Assembly: GCA_028554755.1 (NCBI GenBank) | Contig: JAPTOF010000011.1 | Span: 806,001-870,000 of the forward strand | DNA length: 64,000 nucleotides | Source of the DNA: Cordia subcordata | Lineage: Eukaryota > Streptophyta > Magnoliopsida > Boraginales > Cordiaceae | Reading direction: 5' to 3' | In this document: piece by piece, positions 25,438 through 37,752 of the stretch | Layout: every line of letters begins with the position of its first letter | Numbering within the stretch: the first letter of the stretch is position 1 | Translations under genes and position numbers: made by a program | Notes under the pieces: model-generated | What the model was told of the DNA's origin: nothing | What the model saw: only the letters and a program-made list of their open reading frames with translations | Databases searched by the model: none

Positions 25438-25870
25438 TGATGTCTTCTTACGAGTGCAAGTTTTAAAAGACCCGCAAGCGTACGGATCGTGCAATACAGT
25501 GTTTACGAGTGCGGGTGTCGAACCACAGGGAGGCGTGAATATCGTGAATGTAGCCTATGCTTGGTGTCCTAAAAGAGCTAAAAAGAAAGAACTAAACTAA
25601 GTGTACTTTTTCTTGTGAAGGTTTGGATTGTCGGGAGCTCTAAGTAAATGAAAGAAAACTAAACTATGAATAAAAACAAAAATGGACGCAGGTTGATTTA
25701 GAAGAAACTAACAATTGGAAAGGGATTAGGGTGACTTGGACTTATGAATGGGTAACTCCATACTCAAATGCTATGGGATTAAGGGATGATGGCTAACTAT
25801 CAAAAGTGCTCTTAACTAGGTTGTTAGTTAGTGTCCTGATTTCCCCCTAGGACTCGGTGCGGGTCCGTCC

Positions 25871-25888
25871 CTAGGCGACGTCTCCTAG
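25871..25888. repeat. CTAGG...CCTAG palindrome, GACGTC core
   Basis: CTAGGCGACGTCTCCTAG. Compared with type 2 LTRs (GGCGCC core) both central positions changed together and symmetry is kept. Confidence 0.6.
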
Positions 25889-25981
25889 AGCTACGGCGTG
25901 GTCCTTATGACCTAGGGCCTCAAGAGGGACTAACTAACTTCCTAGGTGGCTTAGAATGAACCTACCCTAGTACCTAAACCG

Positions 25982-26064
25982 TTGGCTGGGTTTAAAGCCA
26001 AGACCTAGTGTTGCTAAGGTCGACTAAATCTATCCTGAAACCTATTGGCTGGATTTAAAGCCAA
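25982..26064. repeat. Two hairpin repeats in LTR type 1
   Basis: Hairpins 25982-26001 (TTGGCT/AGCCAA, loop GGGTTTAA) and 26045-26064 (TTGGCT/AGCCAA, loop GGATTTAA). The equivalents in element N are 52733-52752, 52796-52815, 58061-58080 and 58124-58143. Confidence 0.7.
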
Positions 26065-26723
26065 AGGAAACTCGACCTAGATTAGCCCTAAATTATACTC
26101 CGTCATTCTAAGATCACTATAGCAGGATTTGACTAACATTCATACACATGTGATATTGAAATTATGCTTGTTACTAGGCATGCAAATAGGCATATAGACA
26201 TGAATAAAAGCACTACCCACTTCCTAACATCCATGTATAAACACATAGACATGAGTACAACATGGATTAGATGTGTTTAGTAACAAACAAACTTCAATTA
26301 ATATATATATGTACTCATCTAAGTATTCTATCAACCACATAGACATGAATGAAAGAACACCCAATTAAACAACACAAATCAAAACATATATATATATATT
26401 CAGCCATCATATCCCATATCATAAGAGTATAAAATTAACCCATTACATAAGCTTTATCACCCTATACAAGCCTACTCAGACATAATAGAAAATAGAATGA
26501 AAGAGATATAGCGAAACTCCCCTTTCATCCTAGCGACTTTAGAACACAGCTTGTAAACAATCTCGATTCCAAAGCGTTTGAATCTCCAACGAAACTTGGT
26601 TCTTCGTGAAAAGTATGTGAAAAGGGTGTGTGAGGCGGCTAGGGAATAGCGTTAAGTGTGTGTGAGAATAGGTGTGAAGTGTGTGTAAAAAACTCTCCCC
26701 TTTTTCTGCTCCGCATTGGGCTT

Positions 26724-26731
26724 TATTTATA
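26724..26731 (-). promoter_or_regulatory. TATA box, element A 3' LTR
   Basis: TATTTATA on the plus strand, TATAAATA on the element strand, followed by AAGCCCAATGCGG. The homologous box in the 5' LTR is 35873-35880. Confidence 0.6.
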
Positions 26732-26739
26732 GATTCGCG

Positions 26740-26905
26740 CATAGCCGGTCGACCGGCCTCTGGAGTACTCGACCGGCTTTCTTCAAGGGCTCTCTGGAGT
26801 GGCCGGTCGACCTAGCCGGTCGACCGGCTCTTGAAGGGGGGTCGTCCGGCTTTTCGACGAAGCTCTCTGGAGTGGCCGGTCGACCTAGTCGGTCGACCGG
26901 CTATT
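26740..26905 (-). promoter_or_regulatory. CCGGTCGACCGG array in element A 3' LTR U3
   Basis: Repeated modules of GCCGGTCGACCGGC and GTCGACCTAG separated by CTCTGGAGTGG-type spacers, immediately upstream of TATA. The counterpart in the 5' LTR (35890-36050) has lost several short pieces. Confidence 0.45.
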
Positions 26906-27219
26906 CTTCCTTAGCGTCCGGCTGACTTCCTTCATCCAATTTTTCGTCATTTCGGCCTTGATCTTCTCCCTTAGACCCGTGCATGTCCTATCTTCATCAC
27001 CTTTCATTGTTCAATCTTTATCTTAACCCAAAATCACCTGAATCATTGAAAATAAGCTATTAGTGTAGCATTTTATCTCTTAAACTCAATATGCACATTT
27101 ATTCACACTTAAGCCTATTCCTATCAAAAGTACTACACTAATGCATCATTATAAGCATTCAACACCTCTAAAGTATAAGTAAATGGCGATGCAAACACAC
27201 ACCAAATCACAACTCATCA

Positions 27220-28612
27220 ACACCCGCAAACCTTCTCCTTGCTTGTCCTCAAGCAAGCCTAATCTTAAATTTTATTTCTAAAGTCGATACAATGGATTGC
27301 CCAAGGATGACTCGCTATCAGCATTAGTTTGAGAAACATGAAAGGGCATTCCTATTGTGAAGAGATCCCTAAGCCTCTTTGAATCTTCCCTCTACTCATA
27401 AGGGGTCTCGTTCCTCGTGGGAATTTCCCAAGTAGCCAATCCACCATAAGCCTAGGATTCTAACTCACGCACTCGGGATTTTGATATTTCGTGCTCCTTC
27501 AATTGACATGGTCTCCCTAACATGCACCAAGCCTCAAGGATAAAAAAGAGAGAATATACAAACACAATGGCTTTTTATAAGCCTTATTCACATGCTTGCA
27601 AAGATGATAACTTGTGCTAAGTTGACATTGTGTCACTTATGCACTTATTCACTAACTTTTAGGTGCTTTTGGCTTTTCCTCTTTTTTACTTCATTCATAT
27701 AATTTTGCACCTTTTTGCCTTTTTTTTTTCAATCTTTTTTTTTTTTCATTTTCATTGTATTGAATTCTCAAAAAGGAAGAAAAAGAAAGGCTTAAGCATA
27801 TCAACAAGAACCAATCAAAGAAGAGGCACTCACATCAATAACCCTTTTTCAACACTCTTTCCTACCAAGCTATGGGGTGGCTACAAGGGTTATTCTTTTG
27901 AGGTTCTCACTCCCCACAACTTTTAAGGGCATCCTCCAAGACTTAGTTTTCAAACCACTCTATTTATTCCCCCACAATGTCTCTCATCTTAATAAATCAA
28001 TAGAGTCAATCACAAAAGCCAACACAATGATCAACAAAGAAATAAATGACTCTATATGCATCAAAATTTTTCAATTTTCACCATTTTTATGCATGATGCA
28101 ATCTACCCTATGCAAGGTATAACAAGAAAACCAAACTCCCACACCCCCAAACCTAAACTTTGCTTGTCCTCAAGCAAATAGAATGAAGCACAACAAAAAC
28201 AAGCAAGTTATTATTACAAAACAAGTAAGGGTGGTGGGGATAGGGTGCAAACAGAGGAACAAGTGGAGAAAGGATAGATACAACCTTGCGTTTTCTTCAA
28301 AGCTTTCCATGCCAACTCCCAATCACCATACTACTAACCTGTGACTCACAATTCACAAACACTCACAAAGAAAACAAGATTAGTAGCATTGCCTATGCAT
28401 ACTTGCATTGGCATGTGCAATAATAAGCAGTGGTGTATCTTATGGGACAAAGGATTGGGATTCAACACTTTTAGTTGGGTGTAAGAAAGGTAACAGAAAG
28501 AAAATAAAAAGAAACGAAAGTAAAACAAATGCAAAACTACAGAATTGAACCTAGGTTGTCTCCTAGTAGCGCTAACCACCAAGCCGTCAGCCAGGCAAAT
28601 ACCAGCTCATCT
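27220..28612 (-). other. Element A 3' non-coding region: PPT, hairpins, A-rich block
   Basis: The minus strand holds the polypurine tract (27220-27237) with hairpin CTTGCTTG-AGGA-CAAGCAAG (27238-27257), an A/G-rich block around 27690-27790, and about 0.9 kb upstream a second polypurine-like tract (28141-28158) with hairpin TTTGCTTG-AGGA-CAAGCAAA (28159-28178). Near 28545-28585 is a post-pol motif (AGCGCTACTAGGAG). The plus-strand frame at 27663-27926 is only the complement of the A-rich block. No env-like frame. Confidence 0.65.
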
Positions 28613-29779
28613 TCAACTTCCATAAGAGGGGTCCTGAAGCTTTAAAACCTCCACACGAGCCATGCTCGGATCATAAGCGTGCTTCAGGCGTTGCCCATTT
28701 ACCGTCAACTCTCGGCCATCCTTCAAATCTTTAATCTTGACTGCTCTTGAAGGATAGGCAATCATCACTTCATATGGACCATCCCATCTCGTCTTAAGCT
28801 TACCTGGAAAAAGCTTCAGTCGTGAGTTAAACAACCAAACTTTATCAAGAGGAGAGAATGATTTCTTAATAACGTGTTTATCATGGATTTTCTTCATCCT
28901 ATCCTTATAAAGTTTAGCGTTCTCATATGCCTCGAATCTAAGCTCTTCCAGTTCTGCTAGGTCTAGCCTCCTTTTCTCACCCGCTCTTGCCAGGTCAAAA
29001 TTTAGGGCTTTGATTGCCCAATAAGCTCTATGCTCTAGCTCTACCGGCAAGTGACAAGTTTTACCAAATACTAATCTATACGGAGACATACCAATAGGAG
29101 TCTTAAAGGCAGTACGGTAGGCCCATAAAGCATCATTTAGCCTAATAGACCAATCCTTTCTATTGGGCCTAACCATTTTCTCTAAAATGTGTTTGATCTC
29201 TCTATTGGACACCTCTACTTGTCCACTAGTCTGCGGGTGATAAGGAGTAGCTACCTTATGGGTGACTGAATATTTCTTCAACAAGGCCTCTAAAGTCCTA
29301 TGGCGAAAATGCAAACCCCCATCACTAATTAAGACCCTAGGGACTCCAAATCTAGAGAAAATGTTCTCTTTAATAAATTTAACCACTACCCTATGGTCAT
29401 TAGTCCGTGTAGGAATAGCCTCGACCCATTTGGACACATAGTCAACGGCCACTAGAATGTATTGACACCCAAAGGAAGGTGGAAATGGACCCATGAAGTC
29501 TATACCCCAAACATCGAACAACTTGCAAGGAAGAATAGGGGATAAAGGCATCATGTTTCTCCTAGAGATGGACCCAGATTGTTGACATCTAAAACACTTT
29601 TTGCAATATTCCTGGGCATCCCTAAAGAGAGTAGGCCAAAAGAATCCACTTTGCAAGACCTTCGCAGCAGTCTTTTTCCCACTAAAATGACCCCCACACC
29701 CCTCATCATGACACATGCTTAACATGCTCTCAAACTCCTCCTCAGGCACACACCGGCGAATCATTTGATCCGCACACAC
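28613..29779 (-). CDS. Element A integrase frame (388 codons)
   Basis: An open integrase frame of an Athila-clade element; it would catalyse strand transfer of the cDNA. It has an HHCC zinc-binding domain (His24, His31, Cys62, Cys65), then the DD35E core with Asp94 (WGIDFMGP), Asp153 (LISDGGLHF) and Glu189 ([11 protein letters not shown]), and a C-terminal domain with [20 protein letters not shown]. All catalytic residues are present, and the spacing Asp153-Glu189 is the expected 35. It would normally be part of a Gag-Pol polyprotein; the first ATG is not a natural start. Whether it is ever expressed is unknown because upstream pol is broken. Confidence 0.8.
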   Translation of the reverse strand: MCADQMIRRCVPEEEFESMLSMCHDEGCGGHFSGKKTAAKVLQSGFFWPTLFRDAQEYCKKCFRCQQSGSISRRNMMPLSPILPCKLFDVWGIDFMGPFPPSFGCQYILVAVDYVSKWVEAIPTRTNDHRVVVKFIKENIFSRFGVPRVLISDGGLHFRHRTLEALLKKYSVTHKVATPYHPQTSGQVEVSNREIKHILEKMVRPNRKDWSIRLNDALWAYRTAFKTPIGMSPYRLVFGKTCHLPVELEHRAYWAIKALNFDLARAGEKRRLDLAELEELRFEAYENAKLYKDRMKKIHDKHVIKKSFSPLDKVWLFNSRLKLFPGKLKTRWDGPYEVMIAYPSRAVKIKDLKDGRELTVNGQRLKHAYDPSMARVEVLKLQDPSYGS

Positions 29780-29889
29780 TTTAAAAAGATAGGGGTCCTC
29801 CCAAAAGAAATGCCTAACTTGTGCTAGGAACCTATCTTTTTCTCTTTTCTCCCAATGAGACGGAAAACGCCCTGTGGCAAGATAATTAA

Positions 29890-31153
29890 CTATATGAGCG
29901 AACCAAGGTGTGTGATGAGAAATAGCAAATAATTGCTCATCAGGGAATGAATCATGAAAATGAGATGGATCACTAGAAGACTCGCTAACAAGGCGGAAAG
30001 ATGATCCGTAACTAAATTCTCTCTACCCTTCTTATCCCGAATTTCTAAGTCAAACTCTTGAAGGAGGAGCATCCACCTAATCAAGCGGGGCTTAGATTCT
30101 TTCTTAGACAACAAATACTTCAATGCCGCATGATCGGTGTAGACAATTACTCTGGATCCTAGGATGTATGACCTAAACTTGTCGAGAAAGAAGACTATCG
30201 CTAGAAGCTCTTTTTCCGTAGTAGTGTAATTCTTTTGTGCTTCATCAAAAGTCTTGCTAGCATAGTATACAACATGGGGCAACTTATCCTTCCTTTGACC
30301 TAAAACAGCTCCTATTGCATAATCGGATGCATCACACATAACCTCAAATGGGAGACTGTAGTCAGATGGTTGGATAATCGGGGATGTTGATAATAAGGAT
30401 TTAAGCCTGTTGAAAGCTCTAACACATTCATCGTCAAAGTCAAAAGGGACATCTTGTTTTAGGAGCCTAGACAAAGGACGTGCAACGTGACTAAAATCCT
30501 TAATGAATCTACGGTAGAATCCTGCATGTCTTAGAAAAGATCTAACATCCTTGACACACTTAGGGACAAGCAACTTCTCAATTAATTCAACCTTAGCTGG
30601 TCGACTTGAATTCCATTAGATGAGACAACATGACCCAAAGACTATCCCTCATTGCACCGTGAAGTGGGATTTCTCCCAACTTAACACTAAATTCTTCTCC
30701 ACACATCGGTCTAAGACTAAAGAGAGATGATTCAAGCACTCATCAAAGCTATCTCCAAAGACTGAGAAATCATCCATAAAAATCTCTAAGTGTCTCTCAA
30801 TCATATCACTAAAAATGGCCATCATGCATCTCTGAAAAGTCGCTGGGGCATTACAAAGACCGAAGGGCATTCTCCTATAAGCAAAAGTGCCATAGGGACA
30901 AGTAAAGGTGGTCTTTTCCTGGTCCTCGGGAAACACAGGGATCTGGTTATATCCCGAATAGCCATCTAGAAAACAATAGTAGCTGTGCCCAGCTACTCTA
31001 TCTAAAATCTGGTCTAGAAAAGGCAATGGGAAATGATCCTTCCTAGTTTTGGAGTTGAGCTTCCTATAATCAATCTGGACCCTCCATCCCGTTAGAGTAC
31101 GTGTAGGGATAAGCTCTCTCTCTCATTCTCAACAAGCTGTGATCCCGGACTTC
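29890..31153 (-). pseudogene. Element A reverse transcriptase and RNase H, broken
   Basis: RT palm: 31026-30649 with [25 protein letters not shown] and [15 protein letters not shown] (FMDD box intact). A CGA-to-TGA stop ends it at 30649, followed by a one-base loss near 30600. RT thumb plus RNase H: 30573-29890 with [22 protein letters not shown] and [11 protein letters not shown] intact; a one-base loss near 29998 shifts the frame before integrase. Catalytic residues are kept although the frame is not. Confidence 0.82.
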
Positions 31154-32510
31154 TTAGGAACAACTTGGGTGGCTAACCCACTCACTATCGGAGATCGGAT
31201 AAATAATGCCTGCATCCAAAAGCTTAATGATCTCCTTCTTAACTACTTCACTCATGTGTGGGTTTAGCCTCCTTTGCATCTCCCTAGAAGGAATGGCTCC
31301 ATCTTCAAGGTGAATACGATGCATACAAATAGAGGGGTCTATACCTCGTAAATCATCAATCTTCCACCCTATTGCCTTCCTATGTTTCCTAAGGACCTCT
31401 AAGAGACGCTTCTCATTCTCACTAGAAAGATCGGAAGCTATGATAACCGGAAGAGTCTCATTAGAGCCTAGGAATGCATACTTCAGATGATCCGAAAGGG
31501 GTTTGAGCTCTAAAGAAAGGCTGGGCTCAACCACGGGGGACTTAACCTCAGCATCATCAATGCGTTGATCACTAGAAATGGGAGTAGAAGAATTAACCTT
31601 GAGTGACTTATTAATCAAACAGCTCTCAATTAAGGAAGTAGAAGCTATACATTTCTTCTCTAAGGTCTCCAAATCAAAATTTGACATCACTTCTTCAAAT
31701 TTCCTCAAGTCATCTCCATCGGTCATGGTTTTTTCTGTGTAATCCTCAACGCAAGAATCAATCACATCCACTCTAAAGCACTCTTCTCCATCCTCTTCTC
31801 CTATACTAGCCCTATTCACTGCCTCTGCAACCTTCATAGTGGATTTCAAATTCCCAAATTTCATCTCTAATATCCCCGACCTACAATGGATAATGGCATC
31901 TGGTGGCAAGGAAGGGGCGACCTAAAAGAATGGGTGTAGAATGTCTAGAGTCGTGTCCCGAATCTATATCTAACACTATGAAGTCAACAGGGTACACGAA
32001 CTCACCTACCTGAACCATAACGTCTTCTATCACACCCTTAGGTCTACACTCAGATCTATCAGCTAGCTGAAGAGTAACATACGTGGGAGACAACTCACCT
32101 AGGCCTAACTGCTGATAGACAGAATAGGGAATAAGATTCACACTAGATCCTAAATCTAACAAGGTGTGATCAATTTGTGTCTCACGGATCCTACAAGGAA
32201 TGGTGAAGGCTCCGGGGTCACTCATCTTGGGCGGAAAGCCCGAGGTACAAATACTACTCACCTTCTCCGTAAGCCTCACCTTCTTAGGAATTTGCGATGC
32301 CTTACGTTTCCTTGTGCAAAGATCCTTGAAGAACTTAGAATAAGATGGGATGGAGGTGATCGCATCTATCAAAGGAAGATTGACCTTAAGATCTTTGAGA
32401 TGCTCTAAAATCTTGGAGAACCTAGAATCCTCATTAGGTGTAGGTCTCTCTATAGCGGATGGAAAAGGAACTCTAGGCTCTATACCTCTAGATACATGGG
32501 AGTCATCCAT
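31154..32510 (-). pseudogene. Element A protease and protease-RT linker, broken
   Basis: Frame 32510-31881 contains the protease with LLDLGSSVNLIPYSVYQQLGL and later ILLGRPFLAT. A two-base loss near 31910 shifts into frame 31909-31154, which carries the linker (FGNLKSTMKVAEAVNRASIG, DHLKYAFLGSNETLPVIIAS) and the start of RT (MSEVVKKEIIKLLDAGIIYPI). That frame is lost at about 31154 through small indels. Confidence 0.8.
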
Positions 32511-32555
32511 AGGCTCTTTTCCCTCCCTATGTGGTCGGGAAGTACTAATCTCTCC

Positions 32556-34300
32556 CTAATCTCTGAATGTCTCGTTTCTCTCAACAGGACTCTCTCTAGA
32601 ATTTCCCCCAACAAGGTTGCCATGTTGTGCTCTAGACTCGGAAGGACCACTAGGTGCAGACACTGCACAGTCAATTCCTACCCTATTATCCACTACCCGA
32701 CCGCTCCTAAGAGTGGTGACAGCTTTAGCTTGAGCCTGAGAAGGGTAAGTGGTATCGGTGGAGAAACAAGATTGGACTCTAGGGTTTACTTCCGGCTGAG
32801 AAGGCAATTTCCCGTGGTCTCTAGTGCTCAATTGACTGGCAATCTGTCCTAACTGTGCCTCAAACCTGGCCATTTGCTGCCTATTTTCTGCCAATTCCTG
32901 TTGTTGGCTAGCCAATGCCTGTTGCTGATTCTGAATAAATTGCATTATCTTCATCATGTCATTACTAGGAGGCTGGCTACTAGAGGGAGCAGGCAAAGCC
33001 TGAGGTTGAGGAGCACTAGTGAGACGGGGTTGATTGACGTGATAGAACTTGAGGATGTGAACTAGACTCATGCTGTCTTTGTCTCCAAGAAAATTTCGGG
33101 TTGTCCCTCCAACCCGGATTGTACGTGTTTGAGTATGGATTATACTCACGAGAATAACCTTGTGTGGCACACACTTGCTCTTTCATGAATTCAGGAAATT
33201 GGGATGCTAAAGGGCAAGCTAGGGTCTCATGAGATGACTCGGAGCATAATGCACAAACTTCAACAACTAAGGGGGCGGAGGAAGAACTTGAAGAACTAGT
33301 CCTAGGACTCTGAGATGAAATGGACAAAGAGATGAATTGATCTAGTTTATTTGTTAATGCCTCGACCTTAGAGGGTAAGTCTGAAGAAATTCCAACCTCA
33401 TTAACACTTCTCTTGTTACCCTCGACTAGATCTTTCCATTGCAAAATTTTGAAATGAATTCTCAGCCATCATTTCTATTTTCTCCCATGCCTCGATTGGT
33501 CTTAAAGATAGAAACCACCACCGAGGCGGCATTGACCATCATCCTATTTTGTTCGTTTAAACCTCGAAAGAAGTATTGCATTAGGTCGTGATTGCCGTAC
33601 CCATGGTGTGGACATTGTCTAAGAAGATCTTTGAACCTCTCCCAAGCTTCATGAAAAGATTCTAAGTCATCTTTGGGAAAAAGTCATGATGGCGATCCTA
33701 AGTTAATTTGTCTTGGCCATGGGATAAAATTTCTGGAAGAAGTTAGATTGAAGCTCAGCCCATGTAGTAATGCACCCATTAGGTAAGGAGTGCAACCAAG
33801 TCCTAGCCTTATCCTTAAGAGAGAAGGGAAACAATCTTAGACGTATGACCTCTTGGGAGACATTGGGAACATGGAGAGTGGAACTTATTTCAACAAAATC
33901 AGTAATGTGATCAAGAGGACTCTCATTGCTTCTCCCGTAGAAGGAGGGAAGCATAGCCAACATATTAGGCTTAATCTCGAAGTTCGCTCCCCCCAAACCC
34001 GGAATTTGAATAGCCGAATTGGGCTCAAAGGTTTCGGGGAGAAAGAATTGCCTAAGAGTGGGTTCCTCATCTAAAGGTGGACCTGGTCTATGGGGTTCAT
34101 GTCTAAAATTATCTTGGGCTTGATGCACAATGTGCTCATGAGTTGGAATGGGATTCATTGGGGGATTGGGTAGATTATGAAGATGATTTGGATCGGCCAT
34201 CTCCTCGGAAGATCTCCTAAATTCTGAAACGTCTAGTGATTCTTTCGGGTTCGGGATTAAGAGGAATTAGGGGATTCTTAAGGGATCTCCTACCACGCAT
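32556..34300 (-). pseudogene. Element A gag (Athila clade), broken
   Basis: Begins at an ATG (34300-34298) with the RGRRSLKNPLIPLNPEPE motif. Frame 34200-33703 holds the capsid start (FPFSLKDKARTWLHSLP, FFQKFYPMAKT) and ends in a stop; frame 33444-33016 carries a CCHC knuckle CALCSESSHETLAC; frame 33170-32556 carries a Gln-rich coiled-coil stretch (QNQQQALASQQQELAENRQQ). At least five lesions, including a 41-bp deletion near 33040 relative to H and several single-base losses. Confidence 0.82.
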
Positions 34301-34556
34301 GCACAAACTATCCTAACTCCGGCCACTTCAACCCCCAAAAACTTCAGTATTCCTAGACTACAGCAAATAATCCACAATCCTAAAAAGTCTACTAAAAAAA
34401 AAAAAAAAAGTCAAAAGCTGAAATAAACTAACAAAAAGAACTAAAACAAGATAATGTGAGCAGTAAACGAAATAAGTAAAAACTAAACAAACTATAAAGA
34501 AAAAGCAAGAAAAGCAACTATCAAAACACACAAGCACAGAATGCAAATCAGCGTGC

Positions 34557-34574
34557 CTCCCAAGAACGGCGCCA
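34557..34574 (-). other. Element A primer-binding site, partly diverged
   Basis: Minus strand TGGCGCCGTTCTTGGGAG adjoins the 5' LTR. The first ten bases match the tRNA-Asp 3' end complement; the following GCC is replaced by CTT compared with element N. Confidence 0.7.
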
Positions 34575-34580
34575 AAAACT

Positions 34581-36357
34581 TGATGTCTTCTTACGAGTGC
34601 AAGTTTTAAAAGACCATAGCGTACGGATCGTGCAATACAGTGTTTACGAGTGCGGGTGTCGAACCACAGGGAGGCGTGAATATCGTGAATGTAGCCTATG
34701 CTTGGTGTCCTAAAAGAGCTAAAAAGAAAGATCTCAACTAAGTGTACTTTTTCTTGTGAAGGTTTGGATTGTCGGGAGCTCTAAGTAAATGAAAGAAAAC
34801 TAAACTATGAATAAAAACAAAAATGGACGCAGGTCGATTTAGAAGAAACTAACAATTGGAAAGGGATTAGGGTGACTTGGACTTATGAATGGGTAACTCC
34901 ATACTCAAATGCTATGGGATTAAGGGATAATGGCTAACTATCAAAAGTGCTCTTAACTAGGTTGTTAGTTAGTGTCCTGATTTCCCCCTAGGACTCGGTG
35001 CGGGTCCGTCCCTAGGCGACGTCTCCTAGAGCTACGGCGTGGTCCTTATGACCTAGGGCCTCAAGAGGGACTAACTAACTTCCTAGGTGGCTTAGAATGA
35101 ACCTACCCTAGTACCTAAACCGTTGGCTGGGTTTAAAGCCAAGACCTAGTGTTGCTAAGGTCGACTAAATCTATCCTGAAACCTATTGGCTGGATTTAAA
35201 GCCAAAGGAAACTCGCCCTAGATTAGCCCTAAATTATACTCCGTCATTCTAAGATCACTACAGCAGGATTTGACTAACATTCATACACATGTGATATTGA
35301 AATTATGCTTGTTACTAGGCATGCAAATAGGCATATAGACATGAATAAAAGCACTACCCACTTCATAACATCCATGTATAAACACATAGACATGAGTACA
35401 ACATGGATTAGATGTGTTTAGTAACAAACAAACTTCAATTAATATATATATGTACTCATCTAAGTATTCTATCAACCACATAGACATGAATGAAAGAACA
35501 CCCAATTAAACAACACAAATCAAAACATATATATATATATATATATATTCAGCCATCATATCCCATGTCATAAGAGTATAAAATTAACCCATTACATAAG
35601 CTTTATCACCCTATACAAGCCTACTCAGACATAATAGAAAATAGAATGAAAGAGATATAGCGAAACTCCCCTTTCATCCTAGCGACTTTAGAACACAGCT
35701 TGTAAACAATCTCGATTCCAAAGCGTTTGAATCTCCAACGAAACTTGGTTCTTCGTGAAAAGTATGTGAAAAGGGTGTGTGAGGCGGCTAGGGAATAGGG
35801 TTAAGTGTGTGTGAGAATAGGTGTGAAGTGTGTGTAAAAAACTCTCCCCTTTTTCTGCTCCGCATTGGGCTTTATTTATAGATTCGCGCATAGCCGGTCG
35901 ACCGGCCTCTGGAGTACTCGACCGGCTTTCTTCAAGGGCTCTCTGGAGTGGCCGGTAGACCAAACCGGTCGACCGGCTCTTGAAGTCGTCCGCTTTTCGA
36001 AGCTCTGGAGTGGCGGTCGACCTAGTCGGTCGACCGGCTATTCTTCCTTAGCGTCCGGCTGACTTCCTTCATCCAATTTTTCGTCATTTCGGCCTTCAGT
36101 CTTCTCCCTTAGACCCGTGCATGTCCTATCTTCATCACCTTTCATTGTTCAATCTTTATCTTAACCCAAAATCACCTGAATCATTGAAAATAAGCTATTA
36201 GTGTAGCATTTTATCTCTTAAACTCAATATGCACATTTATTCACACTTAAGCCTATTCCTATCAAAAGTACCACACTAATGCATCATTATAAGCATTCAA
36301 CACCTCTAAAGTATAAGTAAATGGCGATGCAAACACACACCAAATCACAACTCATCA
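34581..36357 (-). repeat. Element A 5' LTR (type 1)
   Basis: From TGATGTCTTC to CTCATCA, matching the 3' LTR closely. It differs most in the GC-rich array (35890-36050), in the length of an AT microsatellite (about 35528-35549), and in a few substitutions. TATA at 35873-35880. Confidence 0.93.
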
Positions 36358-36362
36358 AAGGG

Positions 36363-37598
36363 TCTCTTAGCCAATACTACTGGTTCATCCCATTAGATGG
36401 GTTTAAAGCTAAGGGCCAATCCTTCCTAGCCTATGCAATCCGTGCTTAGACCTTATCCTCTTGGCTGGGTTTAAAGCCAAAGACCAGCAACTAAACCTTA
36501 CATGACATTAAGGCTCGACTAACCAACAGTAATGTGCTTGAGGGATACTCTAGTCTAGGTTAACTTATCCGCTTGGCTGGGTTTAAAGCCAAAGACTAGC
36601 ACCTAAACTCGTTTAAGCAAAGCAAGCAACCTATTAGCTAGGTTTAAAGCTAAAGCCTACTCTACTATGCAAAGCCATGAATTAAGCACAATCATATCAC
36701 TCATTTAAGTACATAAAAGTATTTGAAGCACAAATAACACATGCATATTTGCTTAGGCATTTTAACAAACATGTAGACATGTTTGATTTTCAAAACGTAA
36801 ACATATTGAATCATGCCATAAATTTATGTAAACAAGCACGTATTAAGAGCCAAAGACACATAGAAATCCTTAATACAAAGCCCTAATTTAATATTCTACA
36901 TCAATCAACCCTAGATCTACCTTAATTACAAAGCATATTTACAAGAATAAGAAAAGGAATAAGGAACTCCCATTCAAACCCTTACTCAAATCTAAAGCAA
37001 AATCTTTCAATCTCTTGCTACAAGCTTCAATCCTAGCTTGGTTTGGTGTGGGATAGTGGTTTTGGGTGTTTGGTGATGTGGGTAGAGAGTTAGGGTTTTT
37101 TAGGGCTTAAGAAAATAAAGTTCCCCTCTAAAAAATGACCTAAAACAAGCTATTTATAGACTTTTTAGTGTGAGTATCGAGAGAGCCTACAGGGTAGCTG
37201 GTACGAAATATCATGCTGACCAATAAAAATACGAGCTCTCTGGATCTACTGGGGTAGCCGATACGTACCAGGGTACCATATTGGGGACCCCACGGGTGGC
37301 CTCTTCTAACTTGACAATACAACTTAAAACTTTATTTCTGGCTTATTTCTTCATCTTTTGTGCTTCTAGTCTTCAACGTTTAGCTTTTTTCTTCCTCGTT
37401 TAAGCTTAGCCTATCCTAAAACAAACTTAAAGCATAAAATATAACACTTAGTATAGTATTTATGCATCTAAATACATTATGTACAAATATTAACAAATAT
37501 GCATAAACTCTATACTAAATGCACTTAATTATGCTCTAGAACACCTCTAGACATGCATGTAAACACTATGTACAAACACGCACAAATAACAGACATCA
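36363..37598 (-). repeat. Element B 5' LTR, second part
   Basis: Type 3 LTR sequence resumes after element A and ends ACAGACATCA before the TSD GGTAG. It contains the four-hairpin cluster at 36393-36653: 36393-36412 (TTAGAT/AGCTAA, one mismatch), 36461-36480 and 36573-36592 (TTGGCT/AGCCAA), and 36634-36653 (TTAGCT/AGCTAA). Confidence 0.87.
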
Positions 37599-37603
37599 GG
37601 TAG

Positions 37604-37752
37604 ACTACCACAAAATTTGCAATAAGATTAATGTACCTACTACTGTACCTAATACTGAGAAGGACACTTATCACTCTTTCTGCCCAAACTCCATTGTTAG
37701 AGAACCTGACAAGCTCATGTTTCAATGGAGTGAGCATGGTTCTATCCAACTT
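37604..37752 (-). pseudogene. Tat-clade protease-RT linker fragment
   Basis: A short minus-strand piece of the Tat polyprotein (LKHELVRFSNNGV...INLIANFVVVY). It continues the frame from 49484 and leads into the STYY...MKFLTRDGV segment at 3937. It is isolated between element B and the TRIM-like element. Confidence 0.65.

Larger units (their letters stand above)
25438..27219 (-). repeat. Element A 3' LTR (type 1)
   Basis: Runs from TGATGTCTTC to AACTCATCA. Contains the CTAGG palindrome with GACGTC core (25871-25888), two hairpin repeats (25982-26001, 26045-26064), an AT microsatellite near 26389-26399, TATA (26724-26731) and the CCGGTCGACCGG array. Confidence 0.93.
25438..36357 (-). mobile_element. 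Element A: full-length Athila-clade retrotransposon (LTR type 1)
   Basis: 10.9 kb, minus strand, with exact TSD AAGGG (25433-25437 and 36358-36362). The 3' LTR is 25438-27219 and the 5' LTR 34581-36357; by eye they differ at roughly one position in a hundred, outside an unstable GC-rich array. The internal part carries PBS, gag, protease, RT, RNase H, integrase and a 1.4-kb 3' non-coding region. The integrase frame is intact, but at least ten stops or small indels break the rest. Its LTRs are nearly the same as those of the pol-less element N. Confidence 0.93.
3938..37598 (-). mobile_element. Element B: pol-less LTR retrotransposon, split by nested insertions
   Basis: Minus-strand element flanked by the 5-bp TSD GGTAG (3933-3937 and 37599-37603). 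Its 3' LTR is 3938-4839 plus 20674-21387, its internal part 21388-25089, and its 5' LTR 25090-25437 plus 36363-37598. The 3' LTR was split by solo LTR E and the 5' LTR by Athila A. The internal part holds a PBS, a degraded zinc-knuckle ORF and a polypurine-tract region but no RT, RNase H or integrase, so B depended on another element for movement. It sits in the Tat-clade relic: bases 3937 and 37604 join the two parts of that polyprotein. Confidence 0.88.

Noticed and set aside
27220..28612. Env-like ORF expected in Athila elements
   Set aside because: No sense frame with signal peptide or membrane segments is present in A, D or H in this region; the hydrophobic frames are on the antisense strand.
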